Shown here piece by piece: positions 1-21,208 of a stretch of DNA of 64,000 bases (position 1 is its first letter; the number at the start of each line of letters is the position of its first letter). Source of the stretch: Carettochelys insculpta (Eukaryota > Chordata > Testudines > Carettochelyidae). The notes under the pieces were generated by a model that saw only the letters and a list, made by a program, of their open reading frames with translations, did not search any database and had not been told where the DNA came from. The stretch lies in contig NC_134139.1 of assembly GCF_033958435.1 (NCBI RefSeq), positions 203,963,501-204,027,500 on the forward strand, given 5' to 3'. The position numbers were made by a program, and so were the translations under genes.

Positions 1-535
1 GATGGGAATAGCGCCCTACTTCGACGTTCAACATCGAAGTAGGGACGTGTAGACGATCCGCGTCCCGCAACATCGAAATAGCGGGGTCCTCCATGGCGGC
101 CATCAGCTGGGGGGTTGAGAGATACTCTCTCTCCAGCCCTTGCGGGGCTCTGTGGTCACCGTGGGCAGCAGCCCTTAGCCCAGGGCTTCTGGCTGCTGCT
201 GCTGCAGCTGGGGGTCCGTGCTGCATATACAGGGTCTGCAACTAGTTGTTGGCTCTGTGTATCTTGCACTGTTTAATGAAAGTGTGTCTGGGAGGGGCCC
301 TTTAAGGGAGCGACTTGCTGTTGAGTCCGCCCCGTGACCCTGTCTGCAGCTGTGCCTGGCTCCCTTATTTCGATGTGTGCTACTTTGGCGTGTAGACGTT
401 CCCTCGCTGTGCCTATTTCGATGTTGGGCTGAGCAACGTCGAAGTTGAACATCGACGTTGCCAGCCCTGGAGGACGTGTAGACGTTATTCATCGAAATAA
501 GCGATTTCGAAGTTGGGTGCACGTGTAGACGTAGC
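1..535 (+). mobile_element. Harbinger-like non-autonomous DNA transposon, copy A (cut by window edge)
   Basis: Nearly identical in sequence and orientation to copy D (51832-52541), starting about 147 bp inside the element. It ends with GGTGCACGTGTAGACGTAGC. It lacks about 34 bp of the TTCGA-rich terminal region present in D. The reading frame at 175-522 (minus) matches one in D and reflects recent common ancestry, not a gene. Confidence 0.85.
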
Positions 536-540
536 CCTCA

Positions 541-605
541 TGTCCAACCTGAACCTTCCCTGCTGCAGTTTAAGTCCATTGCCTCTTGTTCTATCCTCAG
601 AGGCA
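541..605 (-). mobile_element. CR1 LINE fragment
   Basis: Matches in reverse the CR1 3' coding block that also occurs at 4710-4790 (complement of GAGGCAATGGACTTAAACTG). Confidence 0.65.
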
Positions 606-1059
606 AGGATGTTCTATCCATTGTTTCCTACCCTCATTCCATGCTTTTTCTCCTTCCTTCACGCTCTCTGTGCATGGAATGACTTTCCAATGTCAATTTA
701 CTAACCAGCACCCTCTTTTTGTCAAGTCCCTACAAACTCACTTCCATGATGCCAACACTGTGAACCATCACTGACAAGTTTTAGACAAGTTATACTCTCC
801 TTTGAGTTTCTTAGTCCATCTGGTATTGCCTCTTTATACCTTGCACAGCAGCAAAGTCTCTGAATACTAAATGAATGTGTGCAAACACTCACAGGCACAC
901 TCATGTTAGAGTTTCCAAATCCGTGTGAATTAAGAAAGTTTTACTGTACATACACACTTCCTAATTTGCACGAATTATTAAGAGGTCCATTGCCAATCAA
1001 TGAATATTGGATAATAACAAGTGAACAAACAAAATTAAAGATAAAAGGACTCTACATCT
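606..1059. other. No recognisable feature
   Basis: Low-GC sequence without coding, repeat or RNA signal that I can name. Confidence 0.5.
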
Positions 1060-2329
1060 TAGTCTACAGTAGGAAAGCTTATGCTCCAAAATATCTGTTA
1101 ATCTAAAAGATGCTACAGGACTTCTTGCTGTTCTTGAACATGCAGGGTAACAGTGGCTACGTCTGTGATACTTGTCACCATGCAAGGCGCTGCATTGAGC
1201 TGAATTGAGTGGAAATCCATCAACCTCATGAAAAAACTTGCACAGATACAGACAAGCATCATTTTCGTCTCCAAATGCAAACAGCACATCATACTAAAAG
1301 GACTGAAGGTGAAAAACCCACTGAAATTAACATACTACATGGATTATAGTGAGAGATTGTGCCACGCATGCTTCAAGAAACTGAGGAACCACCTGATCAG
1401 CATCCTGTACAGCAAACAGGAAGACATAAAAAAAGAGCTCTCAAAACTGGAGACCCTCATAAAAAAACAACCTTCCACACAAACCTCCACATGGCTGGAC
1501 TTTTCTAAAACAAGACGAGATTTCCAATGCACATTTCTCTCCTCTACAGAAGAAAAAAGATTGTAAACTATCTAAACTCCTACTTTCCACATAGGGCCAC
1601 AATAGGGGTACCCTTAACTCGCCCAGCAATATTGGCAATCTACCTACACACTCAGGCCAGCAGAAGAATTTTCCCTTTCTTGGGGACTCTCTTTCTGCCC
1701 CACCACCTCCACAAACTTGATACAGTTCTGTGGTGATCTGGAAGCCCACTTTTGCCATCTCTGACTCAAGGAATACTTCCAACATGACACTGAACAGCAC
1801 ACTAACCCACAGGTACCCTCCCACCTACGGTACAAGAAAAAGAATTCCTCATGGACTCCCCCCGACGGCCAAAATGACAAACTGCACCTATACGTAGAAT
1901 GCTTCCGCCGACATGCACAGGCAGAAATTGTGGAAAAGTGGCATCACTTACCCCATAATCTCAGCTATGAAGGACAAAACGCCATCAACAACCTCAGAAA
2001 CAACTCTGACAGTGTCATCCAAGAGGTCGACAAAGGAGATGCTGTTGTCACCACGACAAGGACAGACTACCAAAAGGAGGCCGCCAGGCAACTCTCCAAT
2101 ACCATAAACAATACAATAACACAAGCTACTATCCCAGGATCCCACTGAGGAATACACAAAGAAGCTACAGCATCTGCTCAAGACCCTCCCTATAAAAACA
2201 CAGGAACAAATTTACACAGACACACCCCTTAAACCCAAACCAGGTTTATTCTACCTTCTACCCAACATCCATAAACCGGGGAATCCCAGATGCCCCATCA
2301 TCTCAGGCTTTGGCACCCTCACCACAGGA

Positions 2330-3208
2330 TTGTCTGGATATGTGGACTCTCTACATAGACCCTATGCTAACAGTATTCCCAGCTTTCTTCGAGATACCAC
2401 CAACTTCTTTAGGAAACTACAATTCATTGGTGACCTTCCTGAAAACACCATCCTGGCCACCATGGATGTCGAGGCCCTTTACACCAATATCCCACATGAA
2501 GATGGACTTCAAGCTGTTAGGAACATTATCTCTGATGAGACCAAGGCACAAATGGTGGCGGAATTTTGTGACTTTGTCCTCACCCACAACTATTTCAGAT
2601 TTGAGGACAATTTATGCCTTCAAATCAGTGGCACTGCTATGTGCACCCGCATGGGCCCATAGTATGCCAATATTTTTATGGCTGACCTGGAACCATGCTT
2701 CCTCAGCTCTTGTCCCCTAGCACTCCTCCTCTACCTGTGCTACATTGATGACATCTTCATCATCTGGACCCAAGCTCTTGAAGAGTTCCACTGTCATTTC
2801 AACAGTTTCCACCCCACCATCAACCTTAGCCTGGACCAGTCACCACAAGAGATCCACTTCCTAGACACTACTGTGCAGATAAGCAATGGTCACACAAGTA
2901 CCACCGTATACCAAAAATCCATGGACCACTGTGCTTATCTATATGCCTCCAGCTTCCATCCAGAGCACACTACACGATCCAGTGTACACACCAAGGCACT
3001 AAGGTACAACCATATTTGCTCCGATCCATCAGACAGAAACAAACGTCTACAAGACCTTTACCAAGCTTTCCTCAAACTACAATACCCACCTAAGGAAGTG
3101 AGAAAACAGACTGACAGAGCCAGATGGGTACTCAGAAGCCACCTGCTACAAGACAGGCCTCACAAGCAAAACAAGAGAACGCCACTGTCCATCACATACA
3201 GCCCCTAG
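2330..3208 (+). pseudogene. PLE reverse transcriptase, decayed
   Basis: One frame runs through 2330-2662 and 2678-3208, split only by a TAG at 2660-2662 just after the SGTAM motif. It contains finger/palm motifs LRDTTNFFRKLQ and MDVEALYTNIP, YIDD at 2741-2752, and FLDTT in the thumb-proximal region. Upstream coding (about 1228-2240) is spread over other frames. The group is recognised from PLE-specific motifs rather than LINE or LTR ones. Confidence 0.85.
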
Positions 3209-3497
3209 CTAAAGCCTCTCCAATGCATCATCAGTGATCTGCAACTCATCCTGGACAATGATCCTTCACTCTCACAGACCTTGGGAGGCAGGCCTGTCCT
3301 AGCCTACAGACAGCCGCCAACCTTAAACAAATCCTCATCAGCAATATAGACCACAACACAGTAACTCTAAACCTGGAACCAATTCCTGGTACAAACCTCA
3401 CCACCAACTCTGTTCACATATCTACACTGGCTATATCATCAGAGGACCTAACATCAACCACACCATCAGGAGCTCCTTTACCTGCACATCTACTAAT

Positions 3498-4997
3498 AGC
3501 TGATAGAGGAGGTACCTGAGCCTTTATCTATCACCTTTGGAAAATCATGGGAGACAGGAGAGATTCCAGAAGACTGGAAAAGGGCAAATACAGTACCCAT
3601 CTACAAAAAGGGGAATAAGAATAACCCAGGAAACTACATGCCGGTCAGCTTAACTTCTGTGCCAGGAAAGATAATGGAGCAGTTAATTAAATAAATCATC
3701 TGCAAGCACTTGGAAGGTGGTAAGGTGATAGGGAACAGCCAGCATGGATTTGTAAAGAACAAATCATGTCAAACTAATCTGATAGCTTTTTTGATAGGAT
3801 AACGAGCCTTGTGGATAGGGGAGAAGTGGTAGATGTGGTATACCTAGACTTTAGTACAGCATTTGATACGGTCTCACATGATATTCTTATCAAAAAACTA
3901 GGCACATACAATTTAGATGAGGCTACTGTAAGGGGGGTGCATAACTGGCTGGATAACCATACCCAGAGAGTAGTTCTTAATGGTTCTCAATCCTGCTGGA
4001 AAAGTATAACAAGTGGGGTTCTGCAAGGGTCAGTGTTATGACCAGTTCTTTCAATATCTTCATCAATGATCTAGATATTGGCATAGAAAGTACACTTATC
4101 AAGTTTGCAGATGATACCAAGCTGGGAGGGGGGGTTTGCAACTGCTTTGGAGGATAGGGTCATAATTCAAAACGATCTGGATAAATTGGAGAAATGACCT
4201 GAGGTAAACAGGATGAAGTTTAATAAGGACAAATGCAAAGTGCTCCACTTGGGAACGAACAATCGGTTTCACACACACAGAATGGGGAGACACTGTCTAG
4301 GAATGACTACAGCAGGAAGGGATCTAGGTGTTATAGTAGACCACAAGCTAAATATGAGTCAACAGTGCTGTTGCAAAAAAAGCAAACATGATTCTGGGAT
4401 GCATTAACAGGTGTGTTGTGAACAAGACATGAGAAGTCATTCTTCCGCTCTACTCTGCGCTGGTTAGGCCTCAGCTGGAGTATTGTGTCCAGTTCTGGGC
4501 ACTGCAGTTCAAGAACGATGTGGAAAAATTAGAGAGGGTCCAGAAAAGAGTGACAAGAATGATTAAAGTTCTAGAGAATGTGACCTATGAAGAAAGGATG
4601 AAAGAACTGGGCTTGTTTCGGTTGGAAAAGAGAAGATTGAGGGGAGACATGATAGCGGTTTTCGGGTATCTAAAAGGGTATCATAAGGAGAGGGAGAAAA
4701 CTTGTTCTTCTTGGCCTCTGAGGACAGAACAAGAGGCAATGGACTTAAACTGCAGCCACGGAGGTTTAGATTGGACATTAGGAAAAAGTTCCTAACTGTC
4801 AGGGTGGTCAAACAGTGGAGTAAATTGCCAAGGGAGGTTGTGGAATCTCCATCACTGCAGATATTCAAGAACAGGTTAGATAGATGTCTATCAGGGATGG
4901 TTTAGACAGTACTTGGTCCTACCATTGGGGCAGGGGGCTGGACTCGATGGCCTCTCGAGGTCCCTTCCAGTCCTAGTGATCTATGATTCTATGATTT
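3498..4997 (+). mobile_element. CR1 LINE, 5'-truncated, inserted in the PLE
   Basis: Decayed CR1 RT coding is seen as VYLDFSTAFDTVSHDIL (about 3838), SGVLQGSVL, FADDTKLGG (about 4105) and the C-terminal block to about 4905. The typical CR1 3' UTR follows, ending in GATTCTATGATT repeats at 4997. Target duplication TAAT is at 3494-3497 and 4997-5000. Stops and frameshifts make it non-functional. Confidence 0.9.
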
Positions 4998-5360
4998 AAT
5001 ATAATATATGCCATCACATGCCAACAATGCCCCAATGCAATTTACATTGGCCAAACTGGACAATCTCTACGTAAAAGAATAAATGGTCATAAATCAGACA
5101 TGAGGAACGGTGACATACACAAACCTGTAGTAGAGCACTTCAATCTCCCTGGACACTCTGTAACAGATTTAAAAGTCACAGTCCTACAACTAAAAAATTT
5201 CAAAAATAAAACATAGAGAGAAATCTCTGAGCTGCAATTCATTTGCAAATTTGACTCCATCAACCAAGGATTAAACAGAGACTGGGAGTGGCTGGCCCCT
5301 TACAAAAGCTGTTTCTCTGCTATGGAAGTTCACACCTCCAGATTAGAATCTGACAATGGC
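4998..5360 (+). pseudogene. PLE GIY-YIG endonuclease domain, decayed
   Basis: The frame resumes directly after the CR1 insertion: NIIYAITCQQCPNAIYIGQT, then SLRKRINGHKSDM. The cysteine pair ahead of the YIG block and the R-x3-N-H-like helix fit the PLE GIY-YIG domain. An in-frame stop follows at about 5213 (KNKT*). The coding region ends near 5360 in SDNGHIPPD. Confidence 0.82.
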
Positions 5361-5483
5361 CACATCCCACCTGACTGATCTGACTTGTTTTTTCTCCTCT
5401 CTTCATGTATACTACTGATAATGGGCCATTTCCACTCTGACTGAATAGACCTTGTCAGCACCTTTTACTGGAAACCCCCTCGT

Positions 5484-5870
5484 TAAATAAATAATATAAA
5501 TAAATAAATAAATAAATAAATGGAAAGATTCCAAAAGACATCCTGTATGGTGAGCTAGCCTCTGGCAAATGACCTCCCGGACGCCCCCAGTTGCACTACA
5601 AAGATGTCTGCAAGAGAGACCTCAGAGAGGTAGACATCGAGCTGAACAACTGGGATGAACTAGCAAACGACCGCAGCAGATGGAGGCAGGGGTTACACAA
5701 GGGCCTTCAGAAGGGCGAGATGAGGATCAGACAGCTAGCAGAGGAGAAGCGAGTGCACAGAAAGCACACTAAGGACTTGCCAGACACCTACAACATCTGC
5801 AAGAGATGCAGCAAGGACTGTCACTCTCGTGTGGGTCTTCATAGTCACAGTAGATGCTGTAAATGAAGTC
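5484..5870 (+). mobile_element. AAAT repeat and LINE ORF2 C-terminal scrap
   Basis: An (AAAT)n run at 5484-5521 is followed by a 91-codon frame, 5591-5866, with DVCKRDLREVDIELNNWDEL, DRSRWRQ and a terminal Cys/His cluster CKRCSKDCHSRVGLHSHSRCC-like (only part quoted here: CKRCSKDCHSRVG, then HSHSRCC). This resembles the C-terminal tail of a non-LTR retrotransposon polymerase. The clade is uncertain. It lies between the PLE body and its 3' terminal repeat. Confidence 0.6.
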
Positions 5871-6082
5871 CTCAATTGAAACTATAAAGGGCGCGATCCA
5901 TAGTCTATGCAGACTGAAGGATGCCTACTACTACTACCTCTTTAAATACTTCTCTGAAACTCCGCCCCCGCCCCCCACTCATGCATCTGACAGAGCGGGT
6001 CTTTGCCTGCAACAGCTTATGCTCCAAAATGTCTGTTAGTCTATAAGGTGCCACAGGACTTCCTGTTAGTCTACTTAGTCCA

Positions 6083-6834
6083 TTTACTTTGGACAACTGT
6101 CACTTAGTTTCAACTATTTTTCATAGTTCATGATATACTAATAGATGGACTGAAGCATGTTTTTATAAAATGTTTAAATAATTGGGTCTCACCACAGCAT
6201 CTGCTATTAAATTTTTTGCTGGGCAGCAGGAAAGAGCTCTCTTTGCACTATAAAATATGTAGATTACTAAGGTTTTACTGCAGTCTCAACATGTGCTACT
6301 CTGGGGCTTGACATGCGACACTAAATCAAATAAGATGTTTCAAAAGTGAATCTTTTTTTGTATTTTATTTACAGATTTAAAAAGCTCAACAGACTTTTGA
6401 GCATGCATGTTTTTACTGAGCTGTTTCCTCAGGCAATATTTACAATGAAGAATAATTTTTGGAGGGATCATACTTGGAATTTGCCAGTGTCCTTTTAAAT
6501 TTAAAGTCACCCAAAACAGGAAAATAAAGAAAGCTTATCTTTGCCAACATGAGGATAACAGTGATAAAAAAAATACTTTCATTCACACCAAACAGGGAAA
6601 AAAGTTAACAAAATATTCAGGAGAAAGAATATCTTTTAAATAATTCATAGAGATTTCCAGGTGCAGCAGATTCACTGTTTCAGATTCACTACTAGGATGT
6701 TTTGACTTTATTCCTGTGTCTTTTTACATTCTTGCAAAGAGGATGGATTTTCTAAAGAGTTCTGAATAGAGACAAAAATGAGCCTGTTCCAATTTCACAG
6801 ACAAAATCTGTAACATAATCCTCAAAGAAAGTAC
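6083..6834. other. ELP3 intron 5 (part): nothing recognised
   Basis: A/T-rich sequence between the PLE and exon 5. No exon, RNA gene or repeat that I can name. Confidence 0.6.
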
Positions 6835-16011
<9,177 letters not shown>

Positions 16012-16564
16012 GTTGGCGGAGCGACGCACTGCCCTCCCGCTCCGAACCCGGCGTGGCGAGAAGTGAGCATGCGCGCCCGAGGGGAGCATGCGCACCGCTC
16101 CCTACTGACGCCAACAGTTTGCCCTGGCTAGAATTGGGACTCTGCTTCCGGCTTGGCGACGCCCGACGTCGCTCTCTCGGTAGGCCCGTCTTAGCGCGTA
16201 CTGAGCATGCGCGCCTCTAAGACGCATGCTCAGTAAGCTTTCCTGGTACTAACGCTCTGCCCTCGCAAGGCTTCAGGCTGTTTCCCGTGGGGGATGGGCA
16301 GGGTCTGAGCAGGGTCAGGATTTTCAGGCCTGGAGGCGACGATCAAGCAGCTTAAGGAGGGGTGGGGTGCAGGAGCTGGAGGGAAATGTGGGGTTTGCCC
16401 CCCACACAAGAGGGGGTAGAAGTTCCCCTGCATGAGCCACCTGCTGAGTTTGCAAAGACAGGAATAGGGTTGCCTGAGGGGAGCACAGGGCTGCTGCCAG
16501 GGACCGTCCCCTCTGCAGGACAGCTGTCCTAGTGCTCAGGCTGTCACTGGTGAAAGTTTAACCC

Positions 16565-16640
16565 CAAATAAATCTATTGGTTTTTAAGATGCCCCAGGAC
16601 TCCTTCCTGGTTTTGCAGATACAAACTAGGACAGCTGGGA
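16565..16640 (+). mobile_element. PLE terminal-repeat fragment
   Basis: AATAAATCTATTGG, then AAGATGCCCCAGGACTCC, matches the terminal-repeat block also seen at 1090-1125 and 22548-22600. Confidence 0.6.
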
Positions 16641-16897
16641 CTTGCCTGGACACAACACCCCAGTGTCATATAAAACATGGGAGTAACCCTATGCTCTCTC
16701 CAGGTATAGCCTGCTACAGGCACAGGAAACCTAATGCTGCAAAATATTGTACACACAGCCTTTGAGGGACTGTGTAACATTTTCAGTATTTAAAAAATCT
16801 TTATGCCTGCACGAAGACTCAGACCAGTTCATAGATTTGTCTTTGCTGCTGCTGTGATTCTCTGAATTGCGTTCCCTTCCTTTTAGCCCATTTTAAT

Positions 16898-17000
16898 TAT
16901 AAGAAGGACTCCAGTGTCATCTTACAGACTAATAATTTTATTATGGCATAAACTTTTCTGAGTTGCAACTCACTTCATCAGATAGTAGGGACACAGATGG
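16898..17000 (-). mobile_element. PLE terminal-repeat fragment with hammerhead core
   Basis: On the minus strand: CTGATGA, a self-complementary stem TGAGTTGCAACTCA, GAAA, then AGTTTATGCC, AATAAAAT and a PLE-like tail ending in AGGACTCC-like sequence on the plus side. See the ribozyme entry. Confidence 0.65.
16955..16981 (-). ncRNA. Hammerhead-ribozyme core in PLE end (intact consensus)
   Basis: CUGAUGA, a 14-nt perfect stem II palindrome and GAAA are all present in order, as required for a hammerhead core (CUGANGA, stem II, GAAA). Stem III is very short, so the cleavage site and activity are not certain. Confidence 0.55.
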
Positions 17001-17628
17001 GCTCTACCCCTACTATGTGTTTCTTTTCCTTCCTTTTCCACATCTGATGAAATAGTTTTTGCTGAAACTTACTAGCGTGGCTAATTCTGAAACCTTTCAT
17101 TTGAATTATAGTTTCCCTCCTTTAAAATTTTATATCTATTACTCTGAACACTTCATTCTTTATCTGTATTATCATTGTGCAATGCATATTATTGCACTGT
17201 TCTTATTTTTAATAGCTAATGCTCAAAAACCTTTAAGTAAATAGTAGTTACTGGCTTTAGTAATTCCATCTGTATTTCTATTATAGCACTCGGCGTGGTT
17301 TTTGTACTTTGATTTGTAAGTTGGAATTTGTAATTATATTTTTCTTTTAATTTTTATAGCACAAGTTCATTCTTTTGGTCTATAGCCTACCAGCCCTACG
17401 GAACCAGTACATAGTGTGCAGCCTATGTAACTCATGAAAGACCTTCTCTCCACCCCTCAAAGTCTCTGCTTGAACATAACCAATCAGAAGAAAGATCTAC
17501 AGAAAGCAATGAAAAGGAGGAAACTCCTCTAGGCTCCTTTGCATCAAAGAGGGGACAGTACCCTAACCCTGAACAAAAGAGCTTTGGTATACTCCCTTGA
17601 ATCAGCACTTTACCCATAAACAAATCTA
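17001..17628. other. No recognisable feature
   Basis: A/T-rich intergenic sequence upstream of ELP3. Confidence 0.5.
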
Positions 17629-17830
17629 CAGGTTGAACCTCTCTAATCCAGAGCTCTCCCATTTGGCAACATCTGTAATTCAACATAGTTTTAGATAGCC
17701 AGACAACCACTTATCATCGGTGTTGCAGTTTTTCCCGTGGTCCCATAAAGTTTGTTTACAAACAGCAGTCCTGGCTCTCTGTGTTCTGTGCTGTTATTTA
17801 GCTGCTATTTAGCCCTGAATGAAATGTTGA
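17629..17830. mobile_element. Tigger-like element, left part
   Basis: Begins TACAGGTTGAACCTCTCTAA, the same terminus as the complete element at 51041-51365. Internal blocks are shared too (hexamers around CAGCAGTCCTGGCTC and ATAAAGTTTGT). The right terminus is missing. Confidence 0.65.
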
Positions 17831-18286
17831 TAAGGCTGATGGATAACTTTGACCTCCCATGGTCTGGCAAATTCTCTAAGTGTGCCAGGTTGGAGAGATT
17901 CAACTTGTACAACATTTGGTTAAAGAACACTTGAAGGAGGCTCAAGTTGCACTACATAAATTGGAAAAGGAAGTTTTTTCAGGCCAACTTCAGGACACAG
18001 CTTCAGGAGCAAAGCTCCCGGACCTTAATATCTTACAAATCACCATGCAAGGTCTAGAATTCTCTCTAAAACTTCATTCCGAGTGGGCATCAGGAAAGCT
18101 TCATCTGTCAGTGACTAGCATTGTACTAGTGCAGGCATGCATTGTTTCACAGTAATCTACGAAATGGGAGAGTTTAGCTGTGAGCAAGTTTGTCAGTCCA
18201 TCCATTCATCTCTCCAGGAGCTCCTCCTAAATAGTAAGAGGTAGGAATGCCAAATTTGTTATGCAGCTTCCTCTTATCGTAACTTA

Positions 18287-18825
18287 TCATAGAATCATAG
18301 AACAATAGAGCTGGAAGAGACCTAAAAAAGCCATCAAGTCCAGCCCCCTGCCCTAGGCAGGACCAAACTCATCAGATCAGCCCAGCCAGGGCTTTGTCAA
18401 GGCGAGACTTAGACACCTCCAGGGATGGAGACTCCACGACTTCCCTGGGTAGACCATTCCAATGCTTCACCACCCTCCTAGTGAAACAGATTTTCCTAAT
18501 GTTCAAACCGGACCTTCCCAACTGCAACTTGAGACCATTGTTCTGTGTTCTGCCATCCGTGACCACTGTGAACAGCCTCTCTCCAGCCTCTTTGCAACCT
18601 CCCTTCAGTAAGTTGAAGGCTGTTATCAAGTCCCCCCTCAGTCTTCTCTTCTGAAGACTAAATTGTCCCAATTCCCTCAACCTTTCTTCATAGGTCATAT
18701 GCTCCAGCCCCCTAATTATTTTGGTCACCCTCCACTGGACCCTCTCCAGTGTGTCCACATCTTTCCTATAACTGGGGGCCCAGAACTGGACACACCTCTC
18801 CAGATGTGGCCTCACTTAAAGCAAA
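18287..18825 (-). mobile_element. CR1 LINE 3' fragment
   Basis: On the minus strand a 147-codon open frame (18815-18372) encodes the CR1 ORF2 C-terminus: [54 protein letters not shown]. The standard CR1 3' UTR follows, ending at the ATTCTATGATTC-type tail (18287-18300 on plus). The frame is open, so this is a fairly young copy, but it is strongly 5'-truncated. Confidence 0.9.
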
Positions 18826-20648
18826 GTAAGCTTTTGGTTGTGCCAGGACAATGGGAATTGCCTGGAATGAGATTGTTTCTCATAACATGGAAAGAGGGGG
18901 GGTTGCTAGCATGGACAGTTATACTATGTAATGGCCACAGGGGGGCAGCAAGGGACCAGAGGTGTAGACCTGGACAGCTATAATCCCATTGGACTGCCAG
19001 GGATGAAGGTAAACTTCCTGTCTCTTGCCCAGGCAGCAAGGTCTCTGCCACAGCTAGTCCTGGGGATTCACCCCATGGCCAGCACAGTCCACACAGCGGC
19101 CAGCTCCAGGGAGCTGATGCCCATCCAGGGTGGCCCTGCCAGCTCTGGCACCCTCAGCCTCCTGCCCTGAGACCCTCCTTACAACCCAACCTTGACTCCC
19201 ACACCCCCCACACCTCCAGCCCCCTGCATTAAAGCCTTCTATAAGGGCCCAAGCATGCCAGGTAACTGTGCCAGTTGCTAATAAAGAGACATTAAGGATA
19301 TTGCTGTGTAACACTCCTTCATTGTAAAAACCCCATACAGCCGCAAAAGATTATGCACTAAACCCTAAGAATTGGGGGTGGATAGGTGTCTTTGACCATA
19401 CCTCTTGGAACTGGGAAAAGATCAGGGTGCCTAACTCAACTGGGTTATACTGTGAGCCTACAGAAGGGTAAATATGAGTGTCCTAGAGCAGAGGTTCCAA
19501 ACTTGTCTCCTTCTGAGCCTCCCCCTCATGCTGTGCATTACCAGAAGGAATGTGGGCTCAAGGAAGGACCCTTGAACTTAGTCATAGTTTGACACCTAGT
19601 TTGGGGGGTAGGGACCTGAGGGGCTCAATCTAGTTCTGCATCAGTGGCCCAGGGGAGGAAATGACTCTTCCACCCCCAACTCATCTCAGCCTGTCTGCAT
19701 TGTGCCAGGGGTGTTGTCACTACAATTAGAGCTCAGAGGCTGGGGGCTCAGTTAAAAGAGTTTAAAAATAGCTCAGGGTCTATGTGCTAGGGGCTATGTG
19801 TGGGTGGGAGGGAGTGGCTGTCTGCTGAGGCAAGTAACCTGCTATGGTCAGAAATACTTTAGCGCTGTGCACCCTTCCATACAAGTCTTGTGTACCCAAA
19901 TACTTAGAGTCTTCTTGGCTAAGCAAACAAATAATCACAGATCTTTACAAAGCATCTATATAGTCTCTTTTTAAATGGCTTTCATGCCTGTGATAATGGT
20001 GTTACTGAGATGTATGTTGTAAGGCTGTTTTACTTCAGAGTCTTTAGAAGTGCAGAAAATTTTCTCCAAAAAACTTTTATCATGCAAAGAAAAAAAAATT
20101 ACCCACACCGGACATCATTAGGGCACACAAGTAAAGCGTTTCCATGCATTCAGAAAACAACTGAATCCATATTTTCTTCAGGCACCTCTTCTTTCTTTTT
20201 TTAAGTCACATTTCTGTGCCATTACCTCTCCTGCCCTGAGTTATGACAATTATATTTGGTTAAAATCTTGCAGGTGATCTCATTATATTAAATTACATTC
20301 TATCTGCACTGATCAAATGCAGCCAAATTTTGTAAATCACAAATACCTTCCAAATCAGGAACAGAGCTGCTTTTACTTTTGTCTGACTCGTGACTGGCCT
20401 CTGAATGATGCATTGTTGATTTCTGCCTTACCCTGCTCATAGGTTCACAACGTACATTCTGTACCTTCCAACTTTCAATTGGCTATGGACTGATACTCTG
20501 TTTCCAGTGCTCTCAGTGCCTCTGGGTTAGGTATAGTTTTACGCAGATCTTAGAGAAATCCTCCTTTGCTACCTCCGTAGGTGGTATAACAAACGTATTT
20601 AGCAATTAAAGGAGAACTGAGCGTAAATGTTACCAGAAACCCCCCTGT
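18826..20648. other. Intergenic, no recognisable feature
   Basis: No exon, RNA gene or named repeat seen. Parts near 18.9-19.3 kb look moderately GC-rich and repeat-like, but I cannot classify them. Confidence 0.45.
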
Positions 20649-20926
20649 GGCCATGGCGACACTAGCACCCTCCTTTTGAAAGGGGGATGCTAATGAGCCA
20701 CTTCAGCAGATGCTAATGAGGTACCATGCATATGCAGTGACTCATTAGCATAACAGCAGCCACAGAGTGCCGCTTTCAAAACGCATGCCGCCGGTGTAGA
20801 CAGGGGCCTTTTGAAAGGACCCCCAGACTCTGAAAACCCCTTCGTCCCACTTGGTTTTGGGAAGAAGGGGCTTTCAAAATCCAGGGGGGGTCCTTTCAAA
20901 AGGGAGGTGCTCGTGTAGCCATGGCC
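20649..20926. mobile_element. Non-autonomous DNA transposon, terminal inverted repeats
   Basis: Ends GGCCATGGCGACACTAGCAC and GTGCTCGTGTAGCCATGGCC are inverted copies. TGT flanks both sides (20646-20648, 20927-20929). The interior is largely palindromic, with GATGCTAATGAG and CTCATTAGCAT blocks shared with 32562-32931 and 36914-37148. Confidence 0.75.
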
Positions 20927-21208
20927 TGTACGTTTGTATCATGTCTCAAGTATGTTATGCAGAGTGATTTGCAAGCAGCAGTAACAACAATCACTACAGA
21001 TTCCCTGAGTGATGATGATTTCTAATTAAAAAAAGTCATTCCTGAGTTCACCATAGAAGATCTCCAAATTTTAAAGTTAAACATTCACTTTTATTTACTT
21101 ACCAAATTAGCAAATTTTTCTAGTGTTGGTTGGGTCCTTAAGTCAAAAAATGATGTTTTTAGGGTTTTTCTTGGAAAATAAAATGTACATGCCTATTTAA
21201 ATGACTAT

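Larger units (their letters stand above)
1060..6082 (+). mobile_element. Penelope-like retroelement, near full length but decayed, interrupted by a CR1 and a LINE scrap
   Basis: Order on the plus strand: 5' terminal repeat 1060-1180; decayed ORF start from about 1228; reverse transcriptase about 2240-3200; GIY-YIG endonuclease about 4998-5110; A/T-rich tail; second terminal-repeat copy 5990-6082. Matching terminal blocks (AGCTTATGCTCCAAAATRTC, then TGTTARTCTAWAAGRTGC) bracket the element. RT motifs visible are MDVEALYTNIPHEDG, the catalytic YIDDIFIIW (YIDD at 2741) and IHFLDTTV. The endonuclease shows AIYIGQTGQSLRKRINGHKS. The ORF has several frameshifts and an in-frame TAG at 2660, so the copy is dead. 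PLEs reverse-transcribe their own RNA and use a GIY-YIG nuclease for integration. Confidence 0.88.
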
